Positions 7,716 through 15,759 of a stretch of 64,000 nt of DNA are shown here, in pieces. Position 1 is the first letter of the stretch, and every line of letters begins with the position of its first letter. Under the pieces are notes generated by a model. The model worked only from the letters and a program-made list of their open reading frames with translations. It did no database searches and was not told the DNA's origin. Source of the stretch: Opitutaceae bacterium (GTDB lineage: Bacteria; Verrucomicrobiota; Verrucomicrobiia; Opitutales; Opitutaceae); NCBI GenBank assembly GCA_003151515.1, contig PLXS01000024.1:1-64000 (forward strand), given 5' to 3'. The position numbers were made by a program, and so were the translations under genes.

Positions 7716-9296
7716 TCACTTGCCGAGCGTGTTGAGCAGGCCGAACCCGAACTTCTTGACGCCGCCGAGTAACCCGCGCGCGATCGAGACGCCCGAGAGC
7801 GAGATGACCTCCTCGTTGTGGTAGTCGCTCAGCACGAGGTCGCCGGTGCTCCAGAGAGCCGCCGTCCCGTCCGCGAAGTGGATCACGATGTCGAGGCCGT
7901 GCGTCCAGGTGCAGCGGCCCGGGGGCGTTATCCTGACGATGACCTCCTCGCCCTTGAGGTCGGCTTCCGTGAAGCCCTCGCCGGCGGGCGGGACGACCTC
8001 CCTCACGCTCACGCCCGGCCCTATGGCCTGGCCCTGGATGCTGAGGTACGCCACGGCGGCGCCGCCTCCCTTGGGGCCTATCGATATCTCGACGGGCACG
8101 TCGGCGCCCTTGCCCTTGCCGCTTGAGTACAGCTTGACGTCCATCCCCGTGAACTCGTCGCCCGAAACGGGCCTTGCGGCGCGGGCCGCCTCCTGCTGCG
8201 CCGCCGAGCCCGGGGCCCCTGCCGCGGCGCCGGAGCCTGCCGGGGCCACGGGCGCGGGTTCCTGGGTCTGCTGCACGCCACTCCGGCTCAGCAGCTTGAA
8301 CCCGAACTTCTCGACGCCGCCCAGGATCGACGCGTGCGCCGTCGTGGCCAGCGAAAGCGGCACCGTCTCCACGTCCCTTACGGCCGAGAGAACGAGGTCA
8401 CCCGATCCCAGGAGGGCCTGCGAGCCGTCGGCAAAATGGACGATCGCGTCAAACGAGCAGGTCCACGTCCCGCCGCCGGGCGGGGTGACCTTGATGACGA
8501 CCTGCTCCTTCTTCGAGTCGGCGCTCGTGAAGCCGTCCCCGGCCGGCAGCACGACCTCGGACACCTTGCTGAAAGGGGCGAACACCCGGTCGCGGATGTC
8601 GAGGTACGCGACGGCGGGGCCGCCCGCCCTCGGCTCTATCGAGATCTCGACGCGGGTGCCCGGCTCGGCGCCCCGGGCGCCGGTGTCGATCGCGATGTCC
8701 ATGTGCGTGAACTCCTTGGTCGACTTGTGCGGCACGCTTGAGGATACCGGCTCGGGGGCCGCCGCGCTCTTGCTCATCAGGCCGAAGCTGAACTTCTCCA
8801 CGTGGCCCAGGAGCCCCGTGCCCGCGACGGTCGCCAGGGTCAGGGGGACGCTTGCGACGGGCCGCGCCCCGGACAGGCTCAGGCTGCCGGACCCAAGGAG
8901 GGCCTGCGAGCCGTCGTCAAAGTTGAGCACGGCGTCGAAGGACGTGTGCCACATGCCGACGCCGTCCCCGGACAGCCTGAGCTCGATGTGCAGGTGGGAG
9001 AGCTGGTCGCGGGTGAAGCCGCCGTTTGAGGCCGGCACGACGACGCGCACCGTGGCGTAGGGGGACATCTCTACGCCCTGGACGTCCAGGTGGGCGACGG
9101 CGGGGCCGCCGGCGTCGGGGACGATCGAGATCTCCAGGCGGGTCTCGGCGGCCTTGCCCTTGTCGCTCGTGCTGACCGCCATGCTCATCTTCGTGAACTG
9201 GGGCGAGGCCTGAGCGCGGGAGGGCGGCGCCAGGAGCGCCGCGAGGGCCAGGGCGGGCGCGACGGCCGCGATTCTCAGAGTGGATGGGTATGGCAT
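7716..9296 (-). CDS. exported protein with three tandem copies of an unnamed domain
   Basis: The product is 526 aa when started at ATG 9296, which gives a good signal peptide ending in PPSRAQA. A TTG at 9359 in the same frame would add 21 residues with no export character. The mature protein is three copies of a domain of about 140 residues. Each copy has FTxMD, then VEISIxPxxGGPAVAYLDI, then a TW(T/H)xxFDxxxHFADGSQALLGSGDLVLS block, and ends GGVEKFGFxLLS. Copies 2 and 3 are separated by a Pro/Ala-rich linker (around residues 345-380). The pattern suggests stacked beta-sandwich domains. I do not recognise the family. It follows the TIM-barrel gene by 88 nt on the same strand. Confidence 0.7.
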   Translation of the reverse strand: MPYPSTLRIAAVAPALALAALLAPPSRAQASPQFTKMSMAVSTSDKGKAAETRLEISIVPDAGGPAVAHLDVQGVEMSPYATVRVVVPASNGGFTRDQLSHLHIELRLSGDGVGMWHTSFDAVLNFDDGSQALLGSGSLSLSGARPVASVPLTLATVAGTGLLGHVEKFSFGLMSKSAAAPEPVSSSVPHKSTKEFTHMDIAIDTGARGAEPGTRVEISIEPRAGGPAVAYLDIRDRVFAPFSKVSEVVLPAGDGFTSADSKKEQVVIKVTPPGGGTWTCSFDAIVHFADGSQALLGSGDLVLSAVRDVETVPLSLATTAHASILGGVEKFGFKLLSRSGVQQTQEPAPVAPAGSGAAAGAPGSAAQQEAARAARPVSGDEFTGMDVKLYSSGKGKGADVPVEISIGPKGGGAAVAYLSIQGQAIGPGVSVREVVPPAGEGFTEADLKGEEVIVRITPPGRCTWTHGLDIVIHFADGTAALWSTGDLVLSDYHNEEVISLSGVSIARGLLGGVKKFGFGLLNTLGK

Positions 9297-9384
9297 AGCT
9301 GGGGTTGAGGGGATGCCTGAACGGGGCGGGACGCTCGCACCCCCGGGACGCGAACTCAATTGCTTTCGGGGGCGGGCGCCGCGC

Positions 9385-10224
9385 CTAGAGCCCGAGTGAC
9401 CTGATGTACGCGATGCTCTGCGGGATGTTCTGCATCGGAGTCACCGACTCGTCCTCGATGAAGAACCACTGGACGCCCACGGACTTGGCCTCCGTGAACA
9501 CCGAGGGCCAGTCGACCTGGCCCGAGCCCACCGCCACGTCGTTGGTCGCCGGGGCGTGGCCGGTGTATATGCCGGTCGGGGCGCCCTTCCTGATGTCCTT
9601 GACGTGCATCAGCCTCCAGCGGTCCGGGTACTTCTCCATGAGCTTCACCGGGTCCTGCCCGCCGTGCGTCACCCAGAAGACGTCCATCTCGAAGTTGACG
9701 AACTGCGGGTTGGTCGAGCGGACGATGGAGTCGAAGAGGTTGCCGCCCCCGGGAATCGGTCGGAACTCATAGCCGTGGGGGTGGTAGCTGAAGGCGATGC
9801 CGGCGGCCCTGAACGCCGCTCCCCAGGCGTTGAAGTCTGCGGCGGCCTTGGCCGCCTCCTCGGCGGTGAACGTGTCGTCCTTGTGCGGGATCCATGCGAC
9901 CATCACGTATTGCGCGCCGAGCGCCTTGGCCTGCGCCACCGACCCGGCGATGTCCTTGGTCAGGGTCTCGTAGGCGAAGCCGACGCTCACGAGTTTCAAG
10001 CCGCGCAGCGCGAGGTAAGCGTTGAACTGGTCGACCGTGGTGTCCTTCGGAAGGCTGCCCTCGATCGCCGTGAGCCCGAACGCCTTCGCCTGGTCGAGGG
10101 CGGGGCGCCAGCCCTGCTGCATCCACTGCACGCGAAGGCTGTACATCTGCAGGCCGAGGCGGTCGGAGACGGTGTAGGCGGAGGCCGTGGCGGCCGTGAG
10201 GAGCGCTAGGACGAGGGTTTTCAT
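9385..10224 (-). CDS. secreted sugar phosphate isomerase/epimerase-like TIM-barrel protein
   Basis: This 279-aa protein has a signal peptide (MKTLVLALLTAATASA) followed by an AP_endonuc_2/xylose-isomerase-like barrel. Visible pieces are LGLQMYSLR at the start, SYHPHGYEFRP, NFEMDVFWVTHGG, LMHVKDIRKG, and the C-terminal FIEDES. The His, Glu and Asp residues in these strands match the metal-binding positions of the family. Secreted or Tat-like members of this family are common in Verrucomicrobiota and Planctomycetota and act on sugars or inositol-type compounds. The exact substrate is not evident. Confidence 0.85.
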   Translation of the reverse strand: MKTLVLALLTAATASAYTVSDRLGLQMYSLRVQWMQQGWRPALDQAKAFGLTAIEGSLPKDTTVDQFNAYLALRGLKLVSVGFAYETLTKDIAGSVAQAKALGAQYVMVAWIPHKDDTFTAEEAAKAAADFNAWGAAFRAAGIAFSYHPHGYEFRPIPGGGNLFDSIVRSTNPQFVNFEMDVFWVTHGGQDPVKLMEKYPDRWRLMHVKDIRKGAPTGIYTGHAPATNDVAVGSGQVDWPSVFTEAKSVGVQWFFIEDESVTPMQNIPQSIAYIRSLGL

Positions 10225-10277
10225 TTGGGGAGCCCAAACGCAAAACCCGCTTTGGCGTTATGACAAACGAATTGGGG

Positions 10278-11453
10278 CTAAAGCGTGTTCAGCCAGTCCC
10301 TAAACGAGTCGAAGGCGGCGCGCGTCTCCCGGGCCAGGTTGTGGATGGCGTCGTGCGCCTGGGAGGGATGGTGGATGAAGAGCCACACCAGGATCACGAA
10401 CACGGCGAGGCTAGCGACCGTGTTCCAGAAGTGGACGAACGGATGGCAGTACGGCGGCCCGTAACCGTACGTGAGCGAGTGGCGCATCGCCTTGAGGGGC
10501 CAGATGACCAACTGCACGAGGAGGATGAGGATGATAATCGCGGCCCAGCTCGGTACGCTCGCCGGCACCGCGATCCCGAAGACGGCCCCGTGGACCAGGA
10601 TCGAATAGATCGCGTAGAAGACGGCGAGGGTCACGACCAGGCTCGCGAGGGCGAAGACCGGCGCCAGGAGCCAGCCCCCGAGGAACACCGGCGGCGGGTG
10701 CTGCGCCCAGTGCCGGTGCCAGTTGTGGGCCCACTGGTGCGCGTTTCGCTGCATCTCCATCTTGAAGCTCTGGCGCCAGCCGCGCATCTCCTGCCTGAAC
10801 TTGCGCTTCCACGCGCGGTACTCGCTCTTGTCGCGGAAGGCCCGCATGCCCTCATAGTAGCCGTCGCGGGCGCGCTTGATGAAGTCCTGCGTGGTCGACG
10901 GCGTCCCGAAGGCCGCGGCCCTCTCGTCGGGCGTCGTCGCCGTCGGGATGATGACGGCCATGATCAGGTAGACCACGACGCCGAATCCCCACACGCAGCT
11001 CATGGCGAAGAAAATGATCCGGATGAGCGACACGTCGATGTCCAGATACGTCGAGAGCCCGTTGCAGACGCCGGCCAGCATCGCCCCGTCGTGGATCCGG
11101 TAGAGGCGCCGCGGGGCGCCCTGGGGCCCGCCCTTCGGGGCCTCCTTCGCGCCCCCGGCGGGCGCGGACGCCGCGCCCTGCGCGGCGCCGGCCTCGCCCG
11201 CGGCCTCGACCGGCCCCATCTCGGCGATGACGCTGTTCACCTCGGCCGCGAGGACCACCGTCTTGCTTGCCCCGAGGAAGGCACGGAACTTGTCGGCGAT
11301 GGCCTGCTCGATGTCGGCGATGATCTCGTCGCGGTCCGGGTTGCCCTCCAGCCGGGCCCGGGCGGTGTCCAGATAGGCGCGCAGCGCGTCGAAGGCATCC
11401 TCCTCGAGCTGGTAGGCGTTGCCGTTCAGGTTGATGATGATTACCTTGTTCAT
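10278..11453 (-). CDS. PspC-domain membrane protein
   Basis: This 391-aa inner-membrane protein has an N-terminal soluble domain of about 85 residues (MNKVIIINLNGNAYQLEEDAFDALRAYL...), of the kind that precedes PspC domains in many non-proteobacterial homologues. An Ala/Pro linker follows, then the PspC domain near residues 142-200 (RRLYRIHDGAMLAGVCNGLSTYLDID plus one membrane helix). Further helices follow near the C-terminus. PspC proteins take part in envelope-stress responses. The gene lies 18 nt downstream of a PadR-type regulator gene and is probably co-transcribed with it and controlled by it. Confidence 0.85.
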   Translation of the reverse strand: MNKVIIINLNGNAYQLEEDAFDALRAYLDTARARLEGNPDRDEIIADIEQAIADKFRAFLGASKTVVLAAEVNSVIAEMGPVEAAGEAGAAQGAASAPAGGAKEAPKGGPQGAPRRLYRIHDGAMLAGVCNGLSTYLDIDVSLIRIIFFAMSCVWGFGVVVYLIMAVIIPTATTPDERAAAFGTPSTTQDFIKRARDGYYEGMRAFRDKSEYRAWKRKFRQEMRGWRQSFKMEMQRNAHQWAHNWHRHWAQHPPPVFLGGWLLAPVFALASLVVTLAVFYAIYSILVHGAVFGIAVPASVPSWAAIIILILLVQLVIWPLKAMRHSLTYGYGPPYCHPFVHFWNTVASLAVFVILVWLFIHHPSQAHDAIHNLARETRAAFDSFRDWLNTL

Positions 11454-11471
11454 TGGGGATTGTCCTTGCGG

Positions 11472-11810
11472 TTATTGTCCCTGCCTCTGTCCCAGGTTCT
11501 TCACGGTTAGAATGATCTTCTGCCAGTAGTCGGAGGTCTCGCGCAGCTGGTCGCGGCCCTTGGCCGTGAGCTCGTAATACTTCCTCGGCGGGCCGGCCTC
11601 CGATTCCTTCCACTCGTAGTCCACAAGCTCCTCGCGGCGCATCTTGCTTAGGAGCGGGTAGAGCGTCCCCTCCTGCGTCGCGAATTCCGTCGCCCCGAGC
11701 TCCTTGAGGATGTCCGCGGCGTACACCTTGTCCGAGGCGATGATCTTGAGCACGAGGAACTCGAGGAGGCCCTTCCTGATGGGAGTGAATTTCTCGTTGA
11801 TGCTCGACAT
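11472..11810 (-). CDS. PadR-family transcriptional regulator
   Basis: This 112-aa protein matches the small PadR winged-helix class. It has KGLLEFLVLKIIASDKVYAADILKELGATEFATQEGTLYPLLSKMRREELVDYEW, followed by GPPRKYYELTAKGRDQL and a C-terminal dimerisation helix. These proteins bind short palindromes, often in their own promoter, and lose affinity on binding a ligand or when the signal changes. The downstream pspC gene is 18 nt away. A perfect CTACCTT-N8-AAGGTAG dyad sits 16-37 bases upstream of the start and is the likely operator. Confidence 0.9.
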   Translation of the reverse strand: MSSINEKFTPIRKGLLEFLVLKIIASDKVYAADILKELGATEFATQEGTLYPLLSKMRREELVDYEWKESEAGPPRKYYELTAKGRDQLRETSDYWQKIILTVKNLGQRQGQ

Positions 11811-11825
11811 GGTTGTGGCTCCAAG

Positions 11826-11847
11826 CTACCTTGTTTGATAAAGGTAG
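11826..11847. promoter_or_regulatory. candidate PadR operator (perfect dyad)
   Basis: CTACCTT (11826-11832) and AAGGTAG (11841-11847) form a perfect 7-bp inverted repeat with an 8-nt spacer, in a conspicuously AT-rich patch. It lies just upstream of the padR start. Known PadR operators are dyads with a spacer of about 8-10 nt, so autoregulation is a reasonable inference. A second, separate hairpin TTCCCG-N5-CGGGAA follows near 11863-11879. Confidence 0.5.
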
Positions 11848-11978
11848 TGTTAGATAAAAAGGTTCCCGTCAAGCGGGAAAATGAAAAAACCCTCTCAGGG
11901 AGCCCGCGTGCCCCCGCGAAGATGATCGCTCAGGGGCCCCGGTGGCGGTCATCCTGGGGGCACTCCCAATTCCGACAC

Positions 11979-12668
11979 ATGGATCCCGACGAGACGCGCG
12001 GCAGAAGCAGGGGATTGGCGGGCCTCGCGCTGGCGCGGATCCGCTCGCTCTGGGTTGCGAAGCTTTTCGGCATCCCGGCATGCATGGCCGCCTTCTTCCT
12101 TTTCTACTTCCTGCTGCTCGAGCACCCGCGCGCGGCGGTCGCGACCGTGCCGCTTGTGGCCGCCGACGCATGGGTGCCCTTCTCGCCATGGGCACTGCCC
12201 CTGTATGCCTCGCTGTGGCTGTACGTGGTCCTAGCCCCCGCGCTCCTTGACGACCGCCTGGACCTCCTCGCATACCTTGGCGCCTCCGTCGCGCTGAGCA
12301 CGGCCGGGTTCGCCGTCTTCTATATCTGGCCCACAACCGTGCCCCGGTTTGACGTGGACTGGTCCGCCCACCCCTGGCTCGCGCGCCTGAAGACGCTGGA
12401 CGCCTCCGGCAACGCCCTGCCGTCGTTCCATGTGGCGTTCGCCGTCTTCACGGGCGCATGGCTCGGCCGGCTGCTTCGCGCGATGGGAGCGGGGACGCCC
12501 CTGCTCTTGCTCAACTGGCTCTGGTGCGTGGGGATAGTCTACTCGACCATGGCCGTGCGCCAGCACGTGGCGCTGGACGTGCTCTCGGGGGCGGCCCTGG
12601 GGGCCGCCGCCGTGATCGCCCACGCCCATGTTCTTACCTTCTTGCGCGCACGCCGCGCGATCCGTTAG
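11979..12668 (+). CDS. PAP2-family membrane phosphatase
   Basis: This is a 229-aa membrane protein from ATG 11979. Longer in-frame starts exist, but they run through the padR promoter region. Five or six hydrophobic segments are visible. The active-site motifs are ALPSFHVAFAVFTG (PSxH) and STMAVRQHVALDVLSG (the SR-H-x3-D type motif with the conserved His and Asp). This pattern is closest to the inositolphosphotransferase-like PAP2 subgroup. It probably acts on lipid phosphates at the outer face of the inner membrane. It is divergent from padR. Confidence 0.8.
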   Translation: MDPDETRGRSRGLAGLALARIRSLWVAKLFGIPACMAAFFLFYFLLLEHPRAAVATVPLVAADAWVPFSPWALPLYASLWLYVVLAPALLDDRLDLLAYLGASVALSTAGFAVFYIWPTTVPRFDVDWSAHPWLARLKTLDASGNALPSFHVAFAVFTGAWLGRLLRAMGAGTPLLLLNWLWCVGIVYSTMAVRQHVALDVLSGAALGAAAVIAHAHVLTFLRARRAIR

Positions 12669-12688
12669 AAGAGGCGCCTTTTACGCCC

Positions 12689-13018
12689 ATGCTGGTCACG
12701 ACAACTTTCGAGATACAGGGTCACGAGGTCGCCGAATACAAGGGCATCGTCCGTGGGATCGTCGTGCGCTCGCCGACGATCGCGCAGGGCATCATGGGGG
12801 GGCTCAAGAACCTCATAGGCGGGCGAATCGGCGCCTACACCGAGATGTGCGAGCAGACCCGGGAGCAGGCGTACGAGGTGATGATCGAGCACGCAAAGGA
12901 GCTCGGGGCCGACGCGATCCTCGGCGCCCGCTACGATGCCTCGTCGGTCGAGCCCCAGGGCGGGGCCGTCGAGGTGCTGTGCTACGGCACGGCCGTCGTC
13001 CTGAGGAAGAAGCCGTGA
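12689..13018 (+). CDS. YbjQ/UPF0145 family protein
   Basis: This 109-aa protein shows the YbjQ family pattern over its whole length: MLVTTTFEIQGHEVAEYKGIVRGIVVRS, then GGRIGAYTEMCEQTREQAYEVMIEHAKELGADAILGARYD, ending with VLCYGTAVVL. The family is sometimes described as heavy-metal binding, on weak evidence; its members form pentameric or larger assemblies. The gene begins 20 nt after the PAP2 gene and ends 40 nt before the first antiporter-like gene of the Ehr cluster, so it may be part of the same transcript. Confidence 0.88.
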   Translation: MLVTTTFEIQGHEVAEYKGIVRGIVVRSPTIAQGIMGGLKNLIGGRIGAYTEMCEQTREQAYEVMIEHAKELGADAILGARYDASSVEPQGGAVEVLCYGTAVVLRKKP

Positions 13019-13058
13019 GCCGCCGGCGCCAGGGGGCGGATCCCCTGATGGGGGCGAC

Positions 13059-15008
13059 ATGAGCGCGGGCATCATGCTTGCAGGCGCCGCGGGCGCACTG
13101 GCGCTGTCCGCCGTCGCCGGCCTCTTCCTGCCGCGCCTCTGGCTTGGCGCCACGGTGGCTGGGCTGGCCGCCGCGTTCTGGGCTGGGGCGGCGGTGCTTG
13201 CGGGGGGGGCCCCCTGGGAGTGGCGCGGCGGGTTTCAGGTCGGGGGGTTCGCGCCGCACCTCCAGCTCGACGGGCTTGGCGCCCTCTTCCTGGTCCTCTT
13301 GGCCGTCGTGGGCGCCTGCGGCGCCGTGTATTCCCGCGGGTACTGGCCGGACCAGGCGCACCCGCGCTCGGCGCGGGTGGGCCGGGTCTGGTGGAGCGTC
13401 CACGTGATGAGCCTGGGCATGGTCCTGCTGTCCGCGAACGGCCTGCTCTTCCTGGTTGCGTGGGAGCTCTTCGCGGTCAGCGGCTACTTCCTGGTGACGC
13501 TGGAGCGCCAGCGCGCGCAGGCCCGGGCCGCGGGATGGCTCTACCTGGCGGTGTCGCACGTGTCCGCGCTCTGCCTCTTCGCCTTCTTCGGAATCCTTGC
13601 CGCGCGAACGGGAAGCTGGGAACTGGGCCCCATGCGCGACCAGCCGGGGCTGGCGCCGCTCTTCTGGCTGGCCCTCTTCGCGTTCGGCATCAAGGCGGGC
13701 GTTTTTCCGCTGCACATCTGGCTGCCGTCGGCCCACTCGAGCGCGCCCAGCCATGTCTCGGCGATCATGTCGGGGGTCAGCATCAAGATCGGGGTCTACG
13801 GCATCCTGCGCTTCGGCGGCTGGCTTGCGGTGCCGGACTCGGCCGGCTGGATCGTGGCCGTCCTGGGCGTGGTTAGCGCGGTGCTGGGCGTCGCCTTCGC
13901 GCTGGGCCAGCACGACCTCAAGCGCCTTCTCGCGTACCACAGCGTCGAGAACATAGGCATCATCCTTGTCGGCGTGGGCTTTGCCATGATCGCGGCCGGG
14001 CAGGGCGACGCGCCGTGGGGTCGGCTGGCCCTGGCGGGCGCGCTCCTGCACGTCTGGAACCACGGCCTGTTCAAGTCGCTCCTGTTCCTCGGGGCGGGAT
14101 CCGTGCTGCATGCGACGGGCGAGCGCGAGATGAGCCGCTTGGGGGGGCTGTGGCGTCTGATGCCGTGGACGGCCAGCCTCTTCGCCCTGGGGGCCGTCGC
14201 GATCTCGGGGCTTCCTCCGCTCAACGGATTCGTCAGCGAGTGGCTGGTCTACATCGGGCTATTCGACGCGTCCGTCGCGCGCGGCGCCGCGGCCTTCGCA
14301 TCGGTCTCCGCCATCGTCCTGCTGGCGCTGACGGGTGCCATGGCCCTGGCCTGCTTCACCAAGGCGTGCGGGGTCTCCTTCCTTGGGTCGCCCCGGAGCG
14401 AATCGGCCGCCCGGGCGCACGAAAGCGGCCCGCTGATGCTGGGGCCGATGCTGGCGCTCGGCTGCCTGTGCGCGGCGATCGGGCTCGCCCCCGTGCTCTT
14501 CTGGCCGGCGATCGACCGCGCCGCCTGCGCGTGGAACCCCGCGTGGGTCGCCATGGGGGCCCCCGCCTCGCTGGCCGCGATCGGCGCCTCGAACATCGCC
14601 CTGGCCCTTGCCTGCCTCGCGGCGGCGGCGCTGCTCTGGCGGCGCGTGACGAGGGTGGGGATGCGGCGCGCGGTCACCTGGGACTGCGGCTACGCGGCGC
14701 CGACGGCCCGCATGCAGTACACCGCCGGCTCGTTCGCCGGCATCATCACGGAATGGTTCGCCTGGATCATGGACCCGCAGGTCCAGAGGGATTGCCCCGA
14801 TGAGCCGTTCCCGTCCCATGCAAGCTATGAGGAGCACACCCCCGAGGTTGTGCTTGAACGCGTCGTGGAGCCTGCGGGGGCGCTGACGATGCGCCTGTAC
14901 GCGGCGGCGCGCCAGCTGCAGCACGGCAGGCTGCAGGCGTACCTGTTCTACATCGTGATCGGCCTGGCGGCGCTGGCCGCCATCGCGGTCATGGGGGGCG
15001 GGCGATGA
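13059..15008 (+). CDS. hyfB: antiporter-like subunit HyfB, copy 1 (Ehr complex)
   Basis: This 649-aa polytopic membrane protein belongs to the NuoL/NuoM/MrpA antiporter family and is of the HyfB type. It has the TM5-type Glu in WELFAVSGYFLV (E136), the TM7 Lys in GIKAGVFPLHIWLPSAH, a TM8 Lys (SIKIGVYGI, K243), HVWNHGLFKSLLF, and a C-terminal Lys in CFTKACG. The hydrophilic C-terminal section TWDCGYAAPTARMQYTAGSF is diagnostic of HyfB-like subunits and precedes a final membrane helix. It should form a proton or sodium channel half. A GGGGG run lies just before the start. It opens the operon and is followed 49 nt later by the EIIA-fusion gene. Confidence 0.92.
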   Translation: MSAGIMLAGAAGALALSAVAGLFLPRLWLGATVAGLAAAFWAGAAVLAGGAPWEWRGGFQVGGFAPHLQLDGLGALFLVLLAVVGACGAVYSRGYWPDQAHPRSARVGRVWWSVHVMSLGMVLLSANGLLFLVAWELFAVSGYFLVTLERQRAQARAAGWLYLAVSHVSALCLFAFFGILAARTGSWELGPMRDQPGLAPLFWLALFAFGIKAGVFPLHIWLPSAHSSAPSHVSAIMSGVSIKIGVYGILRFGGWLAVPDSAGWIVAVLGVVSAVLGVAFALGQHDLKRLLAYHSVENIGIILVGVGFAMIAAGQGDAPWGRLALAGALLHVWNHGLFKSLLFLGAGSVLHATGEREMSRLGGLWRLMPWTASLFALGAVAISGLPPLNGFVSEWLVYIGLFDASVARGAAAFASVSAIVLLALTGAMALACFTKACGVSFLGSPRSESAARAHESGPLMLGPMLALGCLCAAIGLAPVLFWPAIDRAACAWNPAWVAMGAPASLAAIGASNIALALACLAAAALLWRRVTRVGMRRAVTWDCGYAAPTARMQYTAGSFAGIITEWFAWIMDPQVQRDCPDEPFPSHASYEEHTPEVVLERVVEPAGALTMRLYAAARQLQHGRLQAYLFYIVIGLAALAAIAVMGGGR

Positions 15009-15057
15009 GGACGCGCGCACGCTCACGATTCTGCCGCCGCCGGTCGGCCTTCGAGCC

Positions 15058-15759
15058 ATGTACCTGAACCAGATCCAGATAGCCGAGTCCTTCGGCGTGG
15101 AGGAGAAGATCGTTGAGGACTGGATCCGCAACGAGGGCCTTCCGCACACCGTCGACCGCGGCCGCTACCTGTTCGACCGGGTCCAGGTGGCGGACTGGGC
15201 CGCCGCGCGTGGGCTGGCCGCCCAGTCGGGATTCCTCGCGCCCCAGTCCCCGTCGACCGCGACCGCGCTGCGCCTCGGGCCCCTCCTGCGCGCGGGCGGC
15301 ATCTGGCGCGGCGTGGCCCCGGACGGGGTGCTGGGTGTGTTTGAGAAGGTCGTCCGGGCGCTGCCGGGGACCGTCCCGGCGATCCAGAAGGTCCTCATCC
15401 AGCGGCTGCACGCGAAGGATGGCATCAACTTCGCCCCGATCGGCCGCGGCCTCGCCGTGCCGCACCTGAGCGCGCGGGTGGCGCTGGGCCGCGAGTGCGG
15501 CACCCTGGCCCTGCTGCTGCTCAGGGATCCGCTGACCCTGGCCCAGGGCTCGCCGGACGGCGCGCCGCTCACCCGGTTGTTCTTCTTCATCGCCCCGTCC
15601 GCGCGGGCCCACTTGGATATTCTCGGCCGCATCTGCCGCGTCCTCGACCACGGGCCGCTGCCGGACTGCCTGGCGCGGGATTCGACGGACGCCGAGATAT
15701 TGGCGGCGGTGGACGGTCTGGACGAGAGGGCGTCCGCGCAGGGGGGAAAGCCGCGATGA
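15058..15759 (+). CDS. excisionase-type HTH fused to PTS EIIA-2 domain
   Basis: This 233-aa soluble protein has two parts. Residues 1-52 look like a MerR/excisionase-type helix-turn-helix (LNQIQIAESFGVEEKIVEDWIRNEG, then RGRYLFDRVQVADW). Residues about 72-222 resemble a PTS EIIA type-2 (mannitol/nitrogen-regulatory class) domain, with the phosphoacceptor region IGRGLAVPHLS and H136, and a second His (H185) in SARAHLDILGRIC. It is embedded in the Ehr operon, and its TGA overlaps the ATG of the next hyfB copy (ATGA). No other PTS gene is present. A regulatory or sensing role for the complex is likely but unproven. Confidence 0.85.
   Translation: MYLNQIQIAESFGVEEKIVEDWIRNEGLPHTVDRGRYLFDRVQVADWAAARGLAAQSGFLAPQSPSTATALRLGPLLRAGGIWRGVAPDGVLGVFEKVVRALPGTVPAIQKVLIQRLHAKDGINFAPIGRGLAVPHLSARVALGRECGTLALLLLRDPLTLAQGSPDGAPLTRLFFFIAPSARAHLDILGRICRVLDHGPLPDCLARDSTDAEILAAVDGLDERASAQGGKPR

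Noticed and set aside
11863-11879. TTCCCG-N5-CGGGAA hairpin as a terminator
   Set aside because: It lies between divergent genes and has no T tract in either direction, so termination makes no sense there.
15005-15066. Tiny frame overlapping the first hyfB stop by ATGA
   Set aside because: Only about 20 codons, Arg-rich, with no sign of being a real gene; the EIIA-fusion start at 15058 is much better supported.
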